Notes: generated by a model from the letters alone, not told the origin. 9,080 nt of DNA from Betaproteobacteria bacterium HGW-Betaproteobacteria-2 (GCA_002842255.1 PHCM01000042.1:1-9080); one strand, 5' to 3'. Counted from the stretch's first letter, positions 1-6,701 are shown. Numbers and translations: made by a program.

Positions 1-1749
1 AAATTCGATACCGGTCATTTGTGATTTACCGCCATTCTCATACGAACCCGCTACACTCTTGATCACGATATCGTCGAAGTCAGTGTGGAACAGCGTAGAT
101 TCGAAGCCAATACCCTTGAAGTAACTTGATCGGACACCCAGCTCCCAATTAATGGTTTCCTCAGCCTTGGTCTTGTCAACAATCGCACAATCGGCACAAT
201 CACCAACCTGCAAATCACGATCGGGACGCGGCGGCGCGAAACCTTTATGCACACCGGCAAAGATTGTCGTGTTTTCTATACCATTCCAGGCCACACCAAA
301 ACCGGGCAAGACTTCCGTCTGGTTATTGGTCTTTTTGGATTCCGGATTATTTTGCGGCTCTGTTTCAGCACGAACGATGTCGGTCTTGACCTTGTAATCC
401 TCAACGCGGACACCCGGAGTTAGCGCCCAATCTCCGATATAGAAGGTGTTCTGTGCATAGTAGGAATAGGCATCGACATCGGTTTTGATATGCTCACGCG
501 ATTCCTGGCCCTTGGCATACGAGTAGCTCTGGAAGCGTGTATCCGCGCCACGAATCTGTTTGCGGTCAATGTCTTCAGTGTGATACCTGAAACCGATCAC
601 GGCATCATTCTCGATACCGAACAGGTTGTGACTGAAATCAAGGCGCGGCTCGATCCCCCAATAGGTGTATTCACGCGGTCTCCAGCGGCCGCCACAAGCA
701 GCTGAATCTGCTTCTGTCAGTGGCACCAGGCCATTGTTGGCACCAGCCCCGCCAAAGTTATCGCAGCGATCGATTCTGGAGTACGGTGTAGTTTCATCCG
801 GATCATCGTCATCGAAGCCACCGGGGCCGTTGACCTGACGGAATGACTTACGCTCGGTATCCGCATAGTAAGCCTGTGTGCTTAACTTCATACGATCGTC
901 GATCTGGAAAATGTGCTGCAATTGAGCTACCTTGCGTTCCATCTCGAATTTATCCTGCTTGCCGGTCGGTGCCTGGTATTTGTCCTCGGCATATTCGCGT
1001 TCGCTCAAACCGGTTTCGGATACGTGTGAGTCTTCTTCATAATAGCCAACCTTGGCAATCAGGGTCTGACGATCAGTCAAGTTCAATTGACCCTTGACGG
1101 TAATATCGCGCTGGTCGAAATCATGGTTGTCACGAATGCCGTCACCCTTGTTTTGCAGGGCATCGATCATGATGCCGCCACGTTCGTTGCCATAACCAAT
1201 ATTGACGTGACCACCGTAGTAATCATTGTTACCGGCCTTGGCGGTGACGCTACCAGCAAAACCGTTGGTTGGTACCGGCCTGGTGACAAAGTTGATCATG
1301 CCGCCGACAGTCTGCGGGCCATACAACACCTGGCCCGAACCCTTGACCACCTCGATGCGTTCAAGACGTTCCAACGGGGTTGTGTAGTGTGCCGAGGGAT
1401 CGCCATATGGTGCCAAAAACAGCGGCATGCCATCTTCCAGCAACAAAGTGCGTGCAGTGCGCCGCGGGTCCATGCCGCGGACACCAATATTGATGCCGAG
1501 ACCAAAGGAGTTCTCGCCGACAACGTTCACACCCGGAACAGTATTCAATGCCTCCTGCATGGAGAAGGGCTGACGTTCCTCCAGTGCTTTTTCATCGATG
1601 ATTGCGAACGAACCGGGAACTGCCTCCAGGTTCGCTGGCAAAATTCCTTTAACTTCAATCGCTTCCGTTGTCAGATTATTGTCTGCCAGAACGGCCACAG
1701 GCGACGCCAGCGTAGCGGCCACAATGCTGATCAATGCTTTACGCTTCAT
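1..1749 (-). CDS. TonB-dependent outer-membrane receptor, FecA-like (3' end cut by window edge)
   Basis: 583 codons are visible; the C-terminal strands lie beyond position 1. Residues 1-22 form a signal peptide (MKRK, a hydrophobic core, then VLA before D23). A TonB-box-like stretch (EAIEVKG) follows directly, so the N-terminal signalling (STN) domain found in FecA/FpvA transducers is absent. The plug runs to about residue 157. It includes GVRGMDPRR near residue 93, LEDGMPLFLAPYGDP, and YGPQTVGGMINFVTRP starting at Y143; all resemble the ferric-citrate receptor FecA. The barrel carries alternating aromatic strands and HKGFAPPRP, also FecA-like. Odd points are an acidic run at residues 313-319 (four Asp, Pro, Asp, Glu) and cysteines at 329/352 and 518/521 that could form loop disulfides. 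The ATG is preceded by AAGGGGGAAA (1753-1762), a good ribosome site. The protein should import a metal chelate using TonB-ExbBD energy. The substrate is not readable from sequence; iron or lanthanide are both possible. Confidence 0.93.
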   Translation of the reverse strand, partial: MKRKALISIVAATLASPVAVLADNNLTTEAIEVKGILPANLEAVPGSFAIIDEKALEERQPFSMQEALNTVPGVNVVGENSFGLGINIGVRGMDPRRTARTLLLEDGMPLFLAPYGDPSAHYTTPLERLERIEVVKGSGQVLYGPQTVGGMINFVTRPVPTNGFAGSVTAKAGNNDYYGGHVNIGYGNERGGIMIDALQNKGDGIRDNHDFDQRDITVKGQLNLTDRQTLIAKVGYYEEDSHVSETGLSEREYAEDKYQAPTGKQDKFEMERKVAQLQHIFQIDDRMKLSTQAYYADTERKSFRQVNGPGGFDDDDPDETTPYSRIDRCDNFGGAGANNGLVPLTEADSAACGGRWRPREYTYWGIEPRLDFSHNLFGIENDAVIGFRYHTEDIDRKQIRGADTRFQSYSYAKGQESREHIKTDVDAYSYYAQNTFYIGDWALTPGVRVEDYKVKTDIVRAETEPQNNPESKKTNNQTEVLPGFGVAWNGIENTTIFAGVHKGFAPPRPDRDLQVGDCADCAIVDKTKAEETINWELGVRSSYFKGIGFESTLFHTDFDDIVIKSVAGSYENGGKSQMTGIEF

Positions 1750-1777
1750 ACATTTCCCCCTTCAGATTCCATCTTTT

Positions 1778-1807
1778 TTTATATGACTTAGTGCATTCAA
1801 TACTCAA
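1778..1807 (-). promoter_or_regulatory. Candidate sigma70 promoter for the TonB-dependent receptor gene
   Basis: On the minus strand a -35-like TTGAGT (1802-1807) is separated by 18 bases from a -10-like TATAAA (1778-1783). The -10 lies about 28 bases upstream of the receptor ATG, just ahead of its Shine-Dalgarno sequence, so the leader would be short. Spacing and both hexamers are close to consensus. This is a by-eye match without transcription data. Confidence 0.45.
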
Positions 1808-1817
1808 CCGGAATGCA
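1792..1817. promoter_or_regulatory. Inverted repeat over the receptor promoter, candidate operator
   Basis: TGCATTC (1792-1798) and GAATGCA (1811-1817) are exact inverted 7-mers separated by 12 bases. Their centres are 19 bases apart, about two helical turns, a usual geometry for a dimeric regulator. The spacer contains the candidate -35 box (1802-1807) of the receptor gene, so a bound protein would compete with RNA polymerase or contact it. It does not resemble a consensus Fur box. The cognate regulator is unknown; the neighbouring response regulator is one candidate. Confidence 0.35.
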
Positions 1818-1947
1818 AGCACTACGCATGCTAACTTTTGAAACCTGTTTACAAGGGTGAGAATGCTCATGAATGAGTCGGGAATTTCTCCTTTCTTGCC
1901 ATGAAAAAATCATCCAGCCGTTTCTATAAGTTGCCCGCTTGATTAAG

Positions 1948-2949
1948 ATGGGTCATATGCTCGAAAAACCATCCTCACCGCTGACGCAACTCACTCCCCC
2001 GGCAATCGCTACGAAAATCTCAGGTAAACCTGTATCACGCGCCAAACAGGACATACGGAAAGCCATTATCTTTGTCTTACTGATCTACCTGATTACCTGG
2101 GAATTCGATGTCGCCGAGAAACTGGCAGTTTTTACCGCCAGATATGAAACCATGCAGTTGGACGAACTGCCGATTGCAATGCTGATGGCCGCCCTGGCCG
2201 GTATCTGGTTCTCCCGCCGGCGCATGCATGAAATCAAGACGGAAGCGAAACTGCGGGCAGAGGCGGAGTCATCGCTTGCCAGACTGTTGAATGAGAATCG
2301 TGCTTTGGCCGCACATGTGAGACAGGTTCAGGAACTGGAGCGCAGACGCATGGCCCAGGATATTCACGATGACATGGGTCAATACCTGACCGCTATCAGG
2401 CTGGACGCCCGCAGTTTGTCCAAATTGGTGGATCCCATGGTCGCCAGTCGAGCCGAGCGCATCGGACTACACACGGAACATGTACAAAAAGCCATCAGAG
2501 ACCTGCTGCATCGTTTACGACCGGTCGCACTGGATGAGTACGGCCTGATTGATGCCGTACGGCATCTGGTGCAGGAATGGAAAAAGCAATATCCGGATAT
2601 CAGTTGTCGCTGCATACTTGATGACAGATGTGGCAACCTCCCAGACAACATCAACCTCACCGCTTACAGAATCGTGCAGGAAGCGTTGACCAACATCTCA
2701 CGTCACACAGAAGCCACGACAGTATCAGTTACTATAAATTTCTGCAGCGAGAACAAAACAGCATTAGAGGTCAGGGTGGAAGACAACGGCAAAGGACTCT
2801 CCAGTACCGAGCCGAACCGGCGAGGATTCGGAATTGCCACCATGCGCGAAAGAGTCACAGCGGTCGGCGGCTCGTTTGATTTACAATCGACAGTCAATAC
2901 CGGCGTCCGCATCTCAGTCATCCTTCCCTTATCGGATTTGGCAGAATAG
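1948..2949 (+). CDS. mxaY: Membrane sensor histidine kinase, HisKA_3 (NarX/DesK) class, probable MxaY
   Basis: 333 residues from the ATG at 1948. Alternatives are an in-frame ATG at 1957 and a TTG at 1939; none has a strong ribosome site. Two membrane segments (about 38-52 and 74-89) flank a predicted periplasmic loop of only about 22 residues, rich in Asp/Glu (E52, D54, E57, E67, D72, E73). RRR at 90-92 fits an inside anchor. A charged helical linker (93-130) leads to the dimerisation/phosphoacceptor helix ERRRMAQDIHDDMGQ, with H140 as the phosphorylated histidine and an HDxxxQ phosphatase-type motif. The ATPase domain shows the N box (E245, N249), G1 EDNGKGL (278-284) and G2 GFGIATMRER. No PAS, HAMP or other known sensor domain is visible. 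The gene is followed 8 bases later by its response regulator. The name rests on position beside the mxa cluster and on the MxaY/MxaB pair of methanotrophs; the kinase call itself is firm. Confidence 0.85.
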   Translation: MGHMLEKPSSPLTQLTPPAIATKISGKPVSRAKQDIRKAIIFVLLIYLITWEFDVAEKLAVFTARYETMQLDELPIAMLMAALAGIWFSRRRMHEIKTEAKLRAEAESSLARLLNENRALAAHVRQVQELERRRMAQDIHDDMGQYLTAIRLDARSLSKLVDPMVASRAERIGLHTEHVQKAIRDLLHRLRPVALDEYGLIDAVRHLVQEWKKQYPDISCRCILDDRCGNLPDNINLTAYRIVQEALTNISRHTEATTVSVTINFCSENKTALEVRVEDNGKGLSSTEPNRRGFGIATMRERVTAVGGSFDLQSTVNTGVRISVILPLSDLAE

Positions 2950-2957
2950 AACAACCC

Positions 2958-3581
2958 ATGAACAGATTACTTTTGGTAGATGATCACGCCGTCGTCCGAC
3001 AGGGCCTGCGCACACTGCTTGAACAGGCCGGCTACGAGATTGTGGCTGAAGCCGGTTCCGGCGAACAGGCCTATATCGCTTGGCAGAAGCACCGCCCATC
3101 ACTGGTATTACTGGATCTGGACATGCCGGGAATGGGCGGGCTGGAAACCCTGCAACGCATTCTGGCACAGGATGCCATGGCAAAAGTCCTGGTCTTTACC
3201 ATGTATGACGATACCATTCATGCTGCCCGCGCCATCCGCGCCGGCGCACGCGGTTATGTCGTCAAATCTGACGACCCCGATATCCTGTTGCAAGCCATAC
3301 AACAAATTCTGGCAGGAAAGCGCTTTATCGGTCACGAGATTGCACAACAGATCGCCGTCGAACAATCCTCCGGACTGGACAACCCAATCAACTCACTCAC
3401 GCAACGCGAGTTTGAAGTGTTCAGCCGTTTGGTTGCCGGCGATTCTCTCAGCGGAATCGCCAGCCAACTGAATATCAGCCAAAAATCTGCAGCCAACATA
3501 CAAACCCAGATTCGACAGAAGCTCAATGTGCAGAGTACCAGCCAGATGGTGCACATCGCCATCAGCCACGGCATCCTCTAG
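2958..3581 (+). CDS. mxaB: NarL/FixJ-family response regulator, probable MxaB
   Basis: 207 residues. The receiver domain (about 1-120) has the acidic pair D8/D9, phosphoacceptor D53 in LLDLDMPGMGG, switch residue T81 and conserved K103. A LuxR-type helix-turn-helix occupies about 147-205 (LTQREFEVFSRLVAGDSLSGIASQLNIS). Its recognition helix reads SQKSAANIQTQIRQKL, where the family usually has KTVxxH, so its target site may differ from common NarL-type operators. It starts 8 bases after the kinase stop with no clear Shine-Dalgarno sequence, which suggests translational coupling. It is cytoplasmic and should be phosphorylated by the upstream kinase. In methylotrophs MxaB activates the calcium methanol dehydrogenase genes; here it lies tail-to-tail with the mxa cluster, which supports the name. 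The response-regulator class is certain and the specific symbol less so. Confidence 0.85.
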   Translation: MNRLLLVDDHAVVRQGLRTLLEQAGYEIVAEAGSGEQAYIAWQKHRPSLVLLDLDMPGMGGLETLQRILAQDAMAKVLVFTMYDDTIHAARAIRAGARGYVVKSDDPDILLQAIQQILAGKRFIGHEIAQQIAVEQSSGLDNPINSLTQREFEVFSRLVAGDSLSGIASQLNISQKSAANIQTQIRQKLNVQSTSQMVHIAISHGIL

Positions 3582-3593
3582 AAGCCGCCCTGC

Positions 3594-3620
3594 GATTAAA
3601 AGCCAATCGAGCTTTTAATC
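3594..3620. terminator. Perfect 10-bp hairpin between convergent mxaB and mxaD
   Basis: GATTAAAAGC (3594-3603) and GCTTTTAATC (3611-3620) are exact inverted repeats around a 7-base loop. The hairpin sits in the 70-base gap between two convergent genes, where a shared bidirectional terminator is expected. No run of T follows on either strand and the stem is A/T rich, so it is not a textbook intrinsic terminator. It may instead protect mRNA 3' ends. Confidence 0.45.
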
Positions 3621-3651
3621 CTGCCCCACCAGGACGCCGCTTCCGGGAGCA

Positions 3652-4164
3652 CTACTTTTTTACGAGGTAACCCTCCAGCCCGATCAAGCCCTCCCTGACA
3701 TAACTATTCACTGACAATTGGGCGGCGGCATCGTCCATCCCTGCCGGTGGTTCGTTGGTGGTATCAGCACGATAATAGCGGGCAATCCAGACGACATTTG
3801 CATTATCCCCTTCGGCCTTGACCTTTATCCTGCCGGTCAGCGAGCTGACCGACAGCGCCTTGACCTCGGAGTCGCTGCCCAGGCGATATGAAATCGACAT
3901 CTCGCCCGGCAGCAGCTCATCGACCTCCTCTGTTATCTTGCCGCCGTTCTTCAAAGTAAGGGTGCGCTTCAATTGACCCTCCGCCTTGCATTCTGCAACC
4001 TGGGGATGCCAGTTCAAAATTGCACAGGGTTCACTGAGCGCCTTCCAGACTGTCGCCGGAGGAACATTAAACAATACGGCCTGGTCAGTTTTTTGGGGTG
4101 TCGGCCCATGCGCATAAACGGGAAAAGTGATGGCGGAGATTAATAAGGCCTGTAGCAGTTTCAT
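3652..4164 (-). CDS. mxaD: MxaD, periplasmic SRPBCC-family methanol oxidation protein
   Basis: 170 residues from the ATG at 4164, which overlaps the mxaL stop in an ATGA and has AGGAA (4171-4175) as ribosome site. A longer in-frame reading to 4263 runs back through mxaL and is not needed. Residues 1-18 are a signal peptide (MKLLQALLISAITFPVYA), giving a mature protein of about 152 residues, close to the 17 kDa periplasmic MxaD described in Methylorubrum extorquens. The rest fits the START/SRPBCC fold: a strand with VPPATVWKALSEP, then NWHPQVAEC, a long beta region, and a C-terminal helix ending in GLEGYLVKK. Cysteines 47 and 59 could pair in the periplasm. The known role is to stimulate interaction between methanol dehydrogenase and cytochrome cL. 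It is the last gene of the operon here; no mxaE or mxaH follows before the convergent regulator. Confidence 0.9.
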   Translation of the reverse strand: MKLLQALLISAITFPVYAHGPTPQKTDQAVLFNVPPATVWKALSEPCAILNWHPQVAECKAEGQLKRTLTLKNGGKITEEVDELLPGEMSISYRLGSDSEVKALSVSSLTGRIKVKAEGDNANVVWIARYYRADTTNEPPAGMDDAAAQLSVNSYVREGLIGLEGYLVKK

Positions 4165-5162
4165 GATTTTTTCCTGAAAAATAAGTGTTGTTGAAAAAGT
4201 TGACGTACGGATATCGGGATGTAAAAAATCAGAATCAGCCACATGGCCGGTAACGCCAGCCACGGCCTTAAATCGGTAACGGCAGTGCGCCAGACTGACA
4301 TCTCATTTGAAGTAACAACCGGAGCAATATCTTCACCCCCCGTCAGCCCGAGATAAGTCAAACCGGTATCTTTGGCTATTTTCTGCAGGTTATCCTGATC
4401 CAGTGCTGATAAGTGTGCATTGGCCGATTCCTTCGGCGCGCTACCATGTGGCGCATTTCTGCCGTGATAGCCTTGCTGCTGTTCCATATCTGCTACGGAT
4501 TGGATTTCGGAGATACCGAAAGTCGCATATCGCTGGACATCGTCTGCACCCCAATAGCCAGTAATATTGTCGTTCTGATCCAACAATGGAATCCGTCCGG
4601 CGGATTGCGAACCCAGCCCGAAAACAACACCCTTGACCTTGCCTTGTTCACCCTCGAATACAGGTGCATACCTGGAACTGATTTCAGGTGCCTGATGACC
4701 ATCCGTGAAATATGCGAGCCGCATTTCCGGGCCAAGTCTGGAAGCTTGATCTATGGCACTGAACACGCCATTGGCAATATAGGAATCCGCCGCCCATGCC
4801 ATGCGCCAATCGATACTGACTATGGTTTCGTCCAATGCGGAAAAATGCGCACAGACCTCTAGCGGATGCAGGATATTGGCCGTACTGCGCTCAGTGAACA
4901 ACCCCAGAGAAACTCGCGAGCCGCATGGCAGGCTACGCAACGCCTGACGCATCTGCTGCTTGGCAAACGCCAGTCTGCTGATACCGTTGCCACTTGTCAC
5001 GGCATCACGCACATTCATGCTCTGGGTGATATCAACGACGAAATACCAATCATAGACGCGACTTGGCAACTGCGCGCTGGGTTCGAACAGACTCAGGAAA
5101 AGCAGGAGCAGGGCACAGGCCAATAAACGACCTCGACCATCAAGATAACGCCAGAACTTCAT
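4161..5162 (-). CDS. mxaL: MxaL, membrane-anchored von Willebrand factor A domain protein
   Basis: 333 residues from the ATG at 5162, chosen because it forms an ATGA overlap with the mxaK stop. An upstream in-frame ATG at 5198 would overlap mxaK by 40 bases. A membrane segment at about 13-29 precedes a VWA domain whose metal site reads D44-I-T-Q-S48, with T where the family usually has the first serine. Further metal-site candidates are T153-D154 in YFTDGHQ. A second membrane helix lies at about 299-319, followed by a basic tail (FFRKKS). Cysteines 80 and 104 may form a disulfide. The domain between the two helices would face the periplasm. In Methylorubrum mxaL is needed with mxaA and mxaK to insert calcium into methanol dehydrogenase. 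It pairs with the other VWA protein, MxaC, like the BatA/BatB pair of Bat operons. Confidence 0.88.
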   Translation of the reverse strand: MKFWRYLDGRGRLLACALLLLFLSLFEPSAQLPSRVYDWYFVVDITQSMNVRDAVTSGNGISRLAFAKQQMRQALRSLPCGSRVSLGLFTERSTANILHPLEVCAHFSALDETIVSIDWRMAWAADSYIANGVFSAIDQASRLGPEMRLAYFTDGHQAPEISSRYAPVFEGEQGKVKGVVFGLGSQSAGRIPLLDQNDNITGYWGADDVQRYATFGISEIQSVADMEQQQGYHGRNAPHGSAPKESANAHLSALDQDNLQKIAKDTGLTYLGLTGGEDIAPVVTSNEMSVWRTAVTDLRPWLALPAMWLILIFYIPISVRQLFQQHLFFRKKS

Positions 5163-5716
5163 GGCATCCCACGCGGAAATCCGGGTATCGACGACCATCC
5201 ATCAACCGTCTCGGCTTCATCGGGTTCATCTTGTTCACTCTTGCTGTGCTTCAGTTCAAACAATGGAGACAAGCGCAACGCCAGTTCGTAGTTGTATTTG
5301 GCCTCAAACCATGCCGGATCCAAACGCATGGCTTCGCGATAGCTCTCCTTGGCCATGGCAAGCAATGGGGTGATCTGGTCGAAAGCATCCAGCCCCTGCT
5401 CTTCGAGCAAATGATTCGCCTGGGCAAGATAAAGATTGCCGGAATTGAAATACGACGACTTTCGAACGGTATGGGAACCCCTGGATAAAGCTTCCGCATA
5501 AAGCGCCAGCGATTGCTGCATATCACCATGCCTTGCCTGATAAACAGCATTGGCAAACAAGGCGTCCGCCGCGCTACTTTCATGCAGGGACTGCGCTTCA
5601 ATATTTGCGTTATAAATACCGGCCCGATAGAGACTGACAATCAGCCATATCGATACAGCCAGGGACAGGCAGAACAGCAATACCATCAGTTGGAATAATT
5701 TCAGGCGCTGCGCCAT
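5159..5716 (-). CDS. mxaK: MxaK, membrane-anchored TPR-like methanol dehydrogenase maturation protein
   Basis: 185 residues from the ATG at 5716, selected by the strong Shine-Dalgarno GGAGGTGA (5721-5728) four bases upstream. Longer readings up to 5788 would run far into mxaC. It overlaps the mxaC end by 16 bases, and its stop overlaps the mxaL start in an ATGA. One hydrophobic segment (about 9-27) anchors the protein. The remainder is helical and TPR-like: ADALFANAVYQARHGD, SLALYAEALSRG, then KESYREAMRLDPAWFEAKYNYELALRL, the last being a good TPR-type repeat. The C-terminal tail is acidic (EQDEPDEAE). It is probably a periplasm-facing scaffold in the calcium-insertion apparatus, matching BatC-type TPR partners by position. 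MxaK sequences are weakly conserved, so the symbol rests on gene order, size and topology. Confidence 0.82.
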   Translation of the reverse strand: MAQRLKLFQLMVLLFCLSLAVSIWLIVSLYRAGIYNANIEAQSLHESSAADALFANAVYQARHGDMQQSLALYAEALSRGSHTVRKSSYFNSGNLYLAQANHLLEEQGLDAFDQITPLLAMAKESYREAMRLDPAWFEAKYNYELALRLSPLFELKHSKSEQDEPDEAETVDGWSSIPGFPRGMP

Positions 5717-6696
5717 TTCTTCACCTCCGTCAGATGTAATGCCAATACGCCGCACCCACTGAGCAAGGCCAGCAGATAGAACAACCATGAAAGATCGCGT
5801 CTGGGAGCTGTCTGGTAGTAGCGCACAGGCTTGTTCTTGAGCCGTCCGATGTCTGCCAGGGCGCGTTCCACGGCTAACGGGTTGTCAGCCTCGTAAGCGC
5901 GGTATGGGGTGCCAAGCGTGCCGAAATAGCGATGCAACTGATATTCCGGATAAGCATCCTCATCGCCCTCTGCCGGTGCGACTTTCAGGCTGGCGCCATT
6001 GGCCGAGCGTAGATAAAGCCAGAACAGCGAAGCTCCCTCGCGCTGAAACATATTGCGCAACATTTCCCGGGTCTTGGCATCAAGATAGGCACCGCCATCC
6101 GATACCAGTAGCACCACACGCGAACCAGTTACCGGCCGCCCTTTGTAATAATCGAGCGCCATGCCCAAGCCGCGTGCCACTGCCGTAAAGCCCATGCCTC
6201 CGGCTTCCGTCGCACTCAACCCAGCCAACACCGCTTCCCGGTCGCCACCCAGCGGGGCGGCCAGAATCGGCGAAGTGCTGAATGTCACCATGCCGAGCAG
6301 ATCTTCCCTGCCCTGGCTGACAAAATCCTGCAATACACGCCGTGCGGCTGCCATTTTGGACTCACGCTCGCCGGCAGGCGGGTCGGCAAAATCATCATTC
6401 ATGCTGGCACTTCTATCCAGCACGATCATGACATGCGCGCCACTGCCGACGCGTTCCACGATATTCTCCGCCCAGTAAATGCCGGACAAGCCCATGGCAA
6501 TGAAAACAATTGCCAATGCGCCCAGCAGACGCCAGAGCCGCTCAATCCATACGGAAAGCGCATCCACTGGCAGGCGTGCCAGAGAAGGATAGGGAAATGC
6601 CGGGTAGTTCTTCATCAACAAAGGGAAAAACGCCAGCAAGGACCACAGTAGATACCATGGCTGCCCCACCATCAGATTCGAGAGAGCTTGCATCAT
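5701..6696 (-). CDS. mxaC: MxaC, membrane von Willebrand factor A (BatA-like) protein
   Basis: 331 residues from the first of two consecutive ATGs (6696, 6693), five bases after the mxaA stop. Membrane helices lie at about 13-28, 53-71 and 303-321. Between the last two is a VWA domain with a complete metal-ion-dependent adhesion site: D94-R-S96-A-S98, T171 in MGFTAVARGL and D200 in VSDGG. This is the layout of BatA-type proteins, with the VWA domain on the periplasmic side between helices. The N-terminal PAFPYPSLA motif is also seen in Bat-like proteins. It should work with MxaR/MxaS and MxaL in methanol dehydrogenase maturation. The mxaK ribosome site and start codon are embedded in its last codons, so translation of the two is likely coupled. 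Confidence 0.9.
   Translation of the reverse strand: MMQALSNLMVGQPWYLLWSLLAFFPLLMKNYPAFPYPSLARLPVDALSVWIERLWRLLGALAIVFIAMGLSGIYWAENIVERVGSGAHVMIVLDRSASMNDDFADPPAGERESKMAAARRVLQDFVSQGREDLLGMVTFSTSPILAAPLGGDREAVLAGLSATEAGGMGFTAVARGLGMALDYYKGRPVTGSRVVLLVSDGGAYLDAKTREMLRNMFQREGASLFWLYLRSANGASLKVAPAEGDEDAYPEYQLHRYFGTLGTPYRAYEADNPLAVERALADIGRLKNKPVRYYQTAPRRDLSWLFYLLALLSGCGVLALHLTEVKKWRSA
5721..5728 (-). promoter_or_regulatory. Strong ribosome binding site for mxaK inside the end of mxaC
   Basis: GGAGGTGA is close to a perfect anti-16S match and lies four bases before the mxaK ATG at 5716. It is embedded in the last codons of mxaC and decides the mxaK start over longer in-frame readings. It is among the clearest ribosome sites in the operon, suggesting that MxaK is made at a good rate independently of upstream coupling. 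Confidence 0.75.
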
Positions 6697-6701
6697 TCGT
6701 C

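Noticed and set aside
1..1749. FecA-type signalling receptor with an STN domain and sigma/anti-sigma partners
   Set aside because: The TonB box follows the signal peptide directly, leaving no room for an STN domain, and no sigma or anti-sigma gene is adjacent.
1087..1791. 234-codon open frame on the plus strand opposite the receptor gene
   Set aside because: It is antisense to the well-supported receptor, has no recognisable domain, and its start lies inside coding sequence without a ribosome site.
1820..1947. Plus-strand promoter for mxaY (TTTACA at 1848-1853, TTGCCA at 1896-1901, TATAAG at 1925-1930)
   Set aside because: None of these elements pairs with a partner hexamer at acceptable spacing, so no specific promoter is claimed. 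The small palindrome CTCAT-GA-ATGAG at 1866-1877 is too short to call.
2980..3471. 163-codon plus-strand frame within mxaB
   Set aside because: It is an out-of-frame shadow of the response regulator, whose receiver and helix-turn-helix motifs are complete in the other frame.
4165..4263. N-terminal extension of mxaD upstream of 4164
   Set aside because: It would run back through mxaL coding sequence. The ATG at 4164 has a ribosome site, an ATGA overlap and begins a clean signal peptide.
4413..4862. 149-codon plus-strand open frame opposite mxaL
   Set aside because: It overlaps the whole VWA domain of mxaL in antisense and shows no family features.
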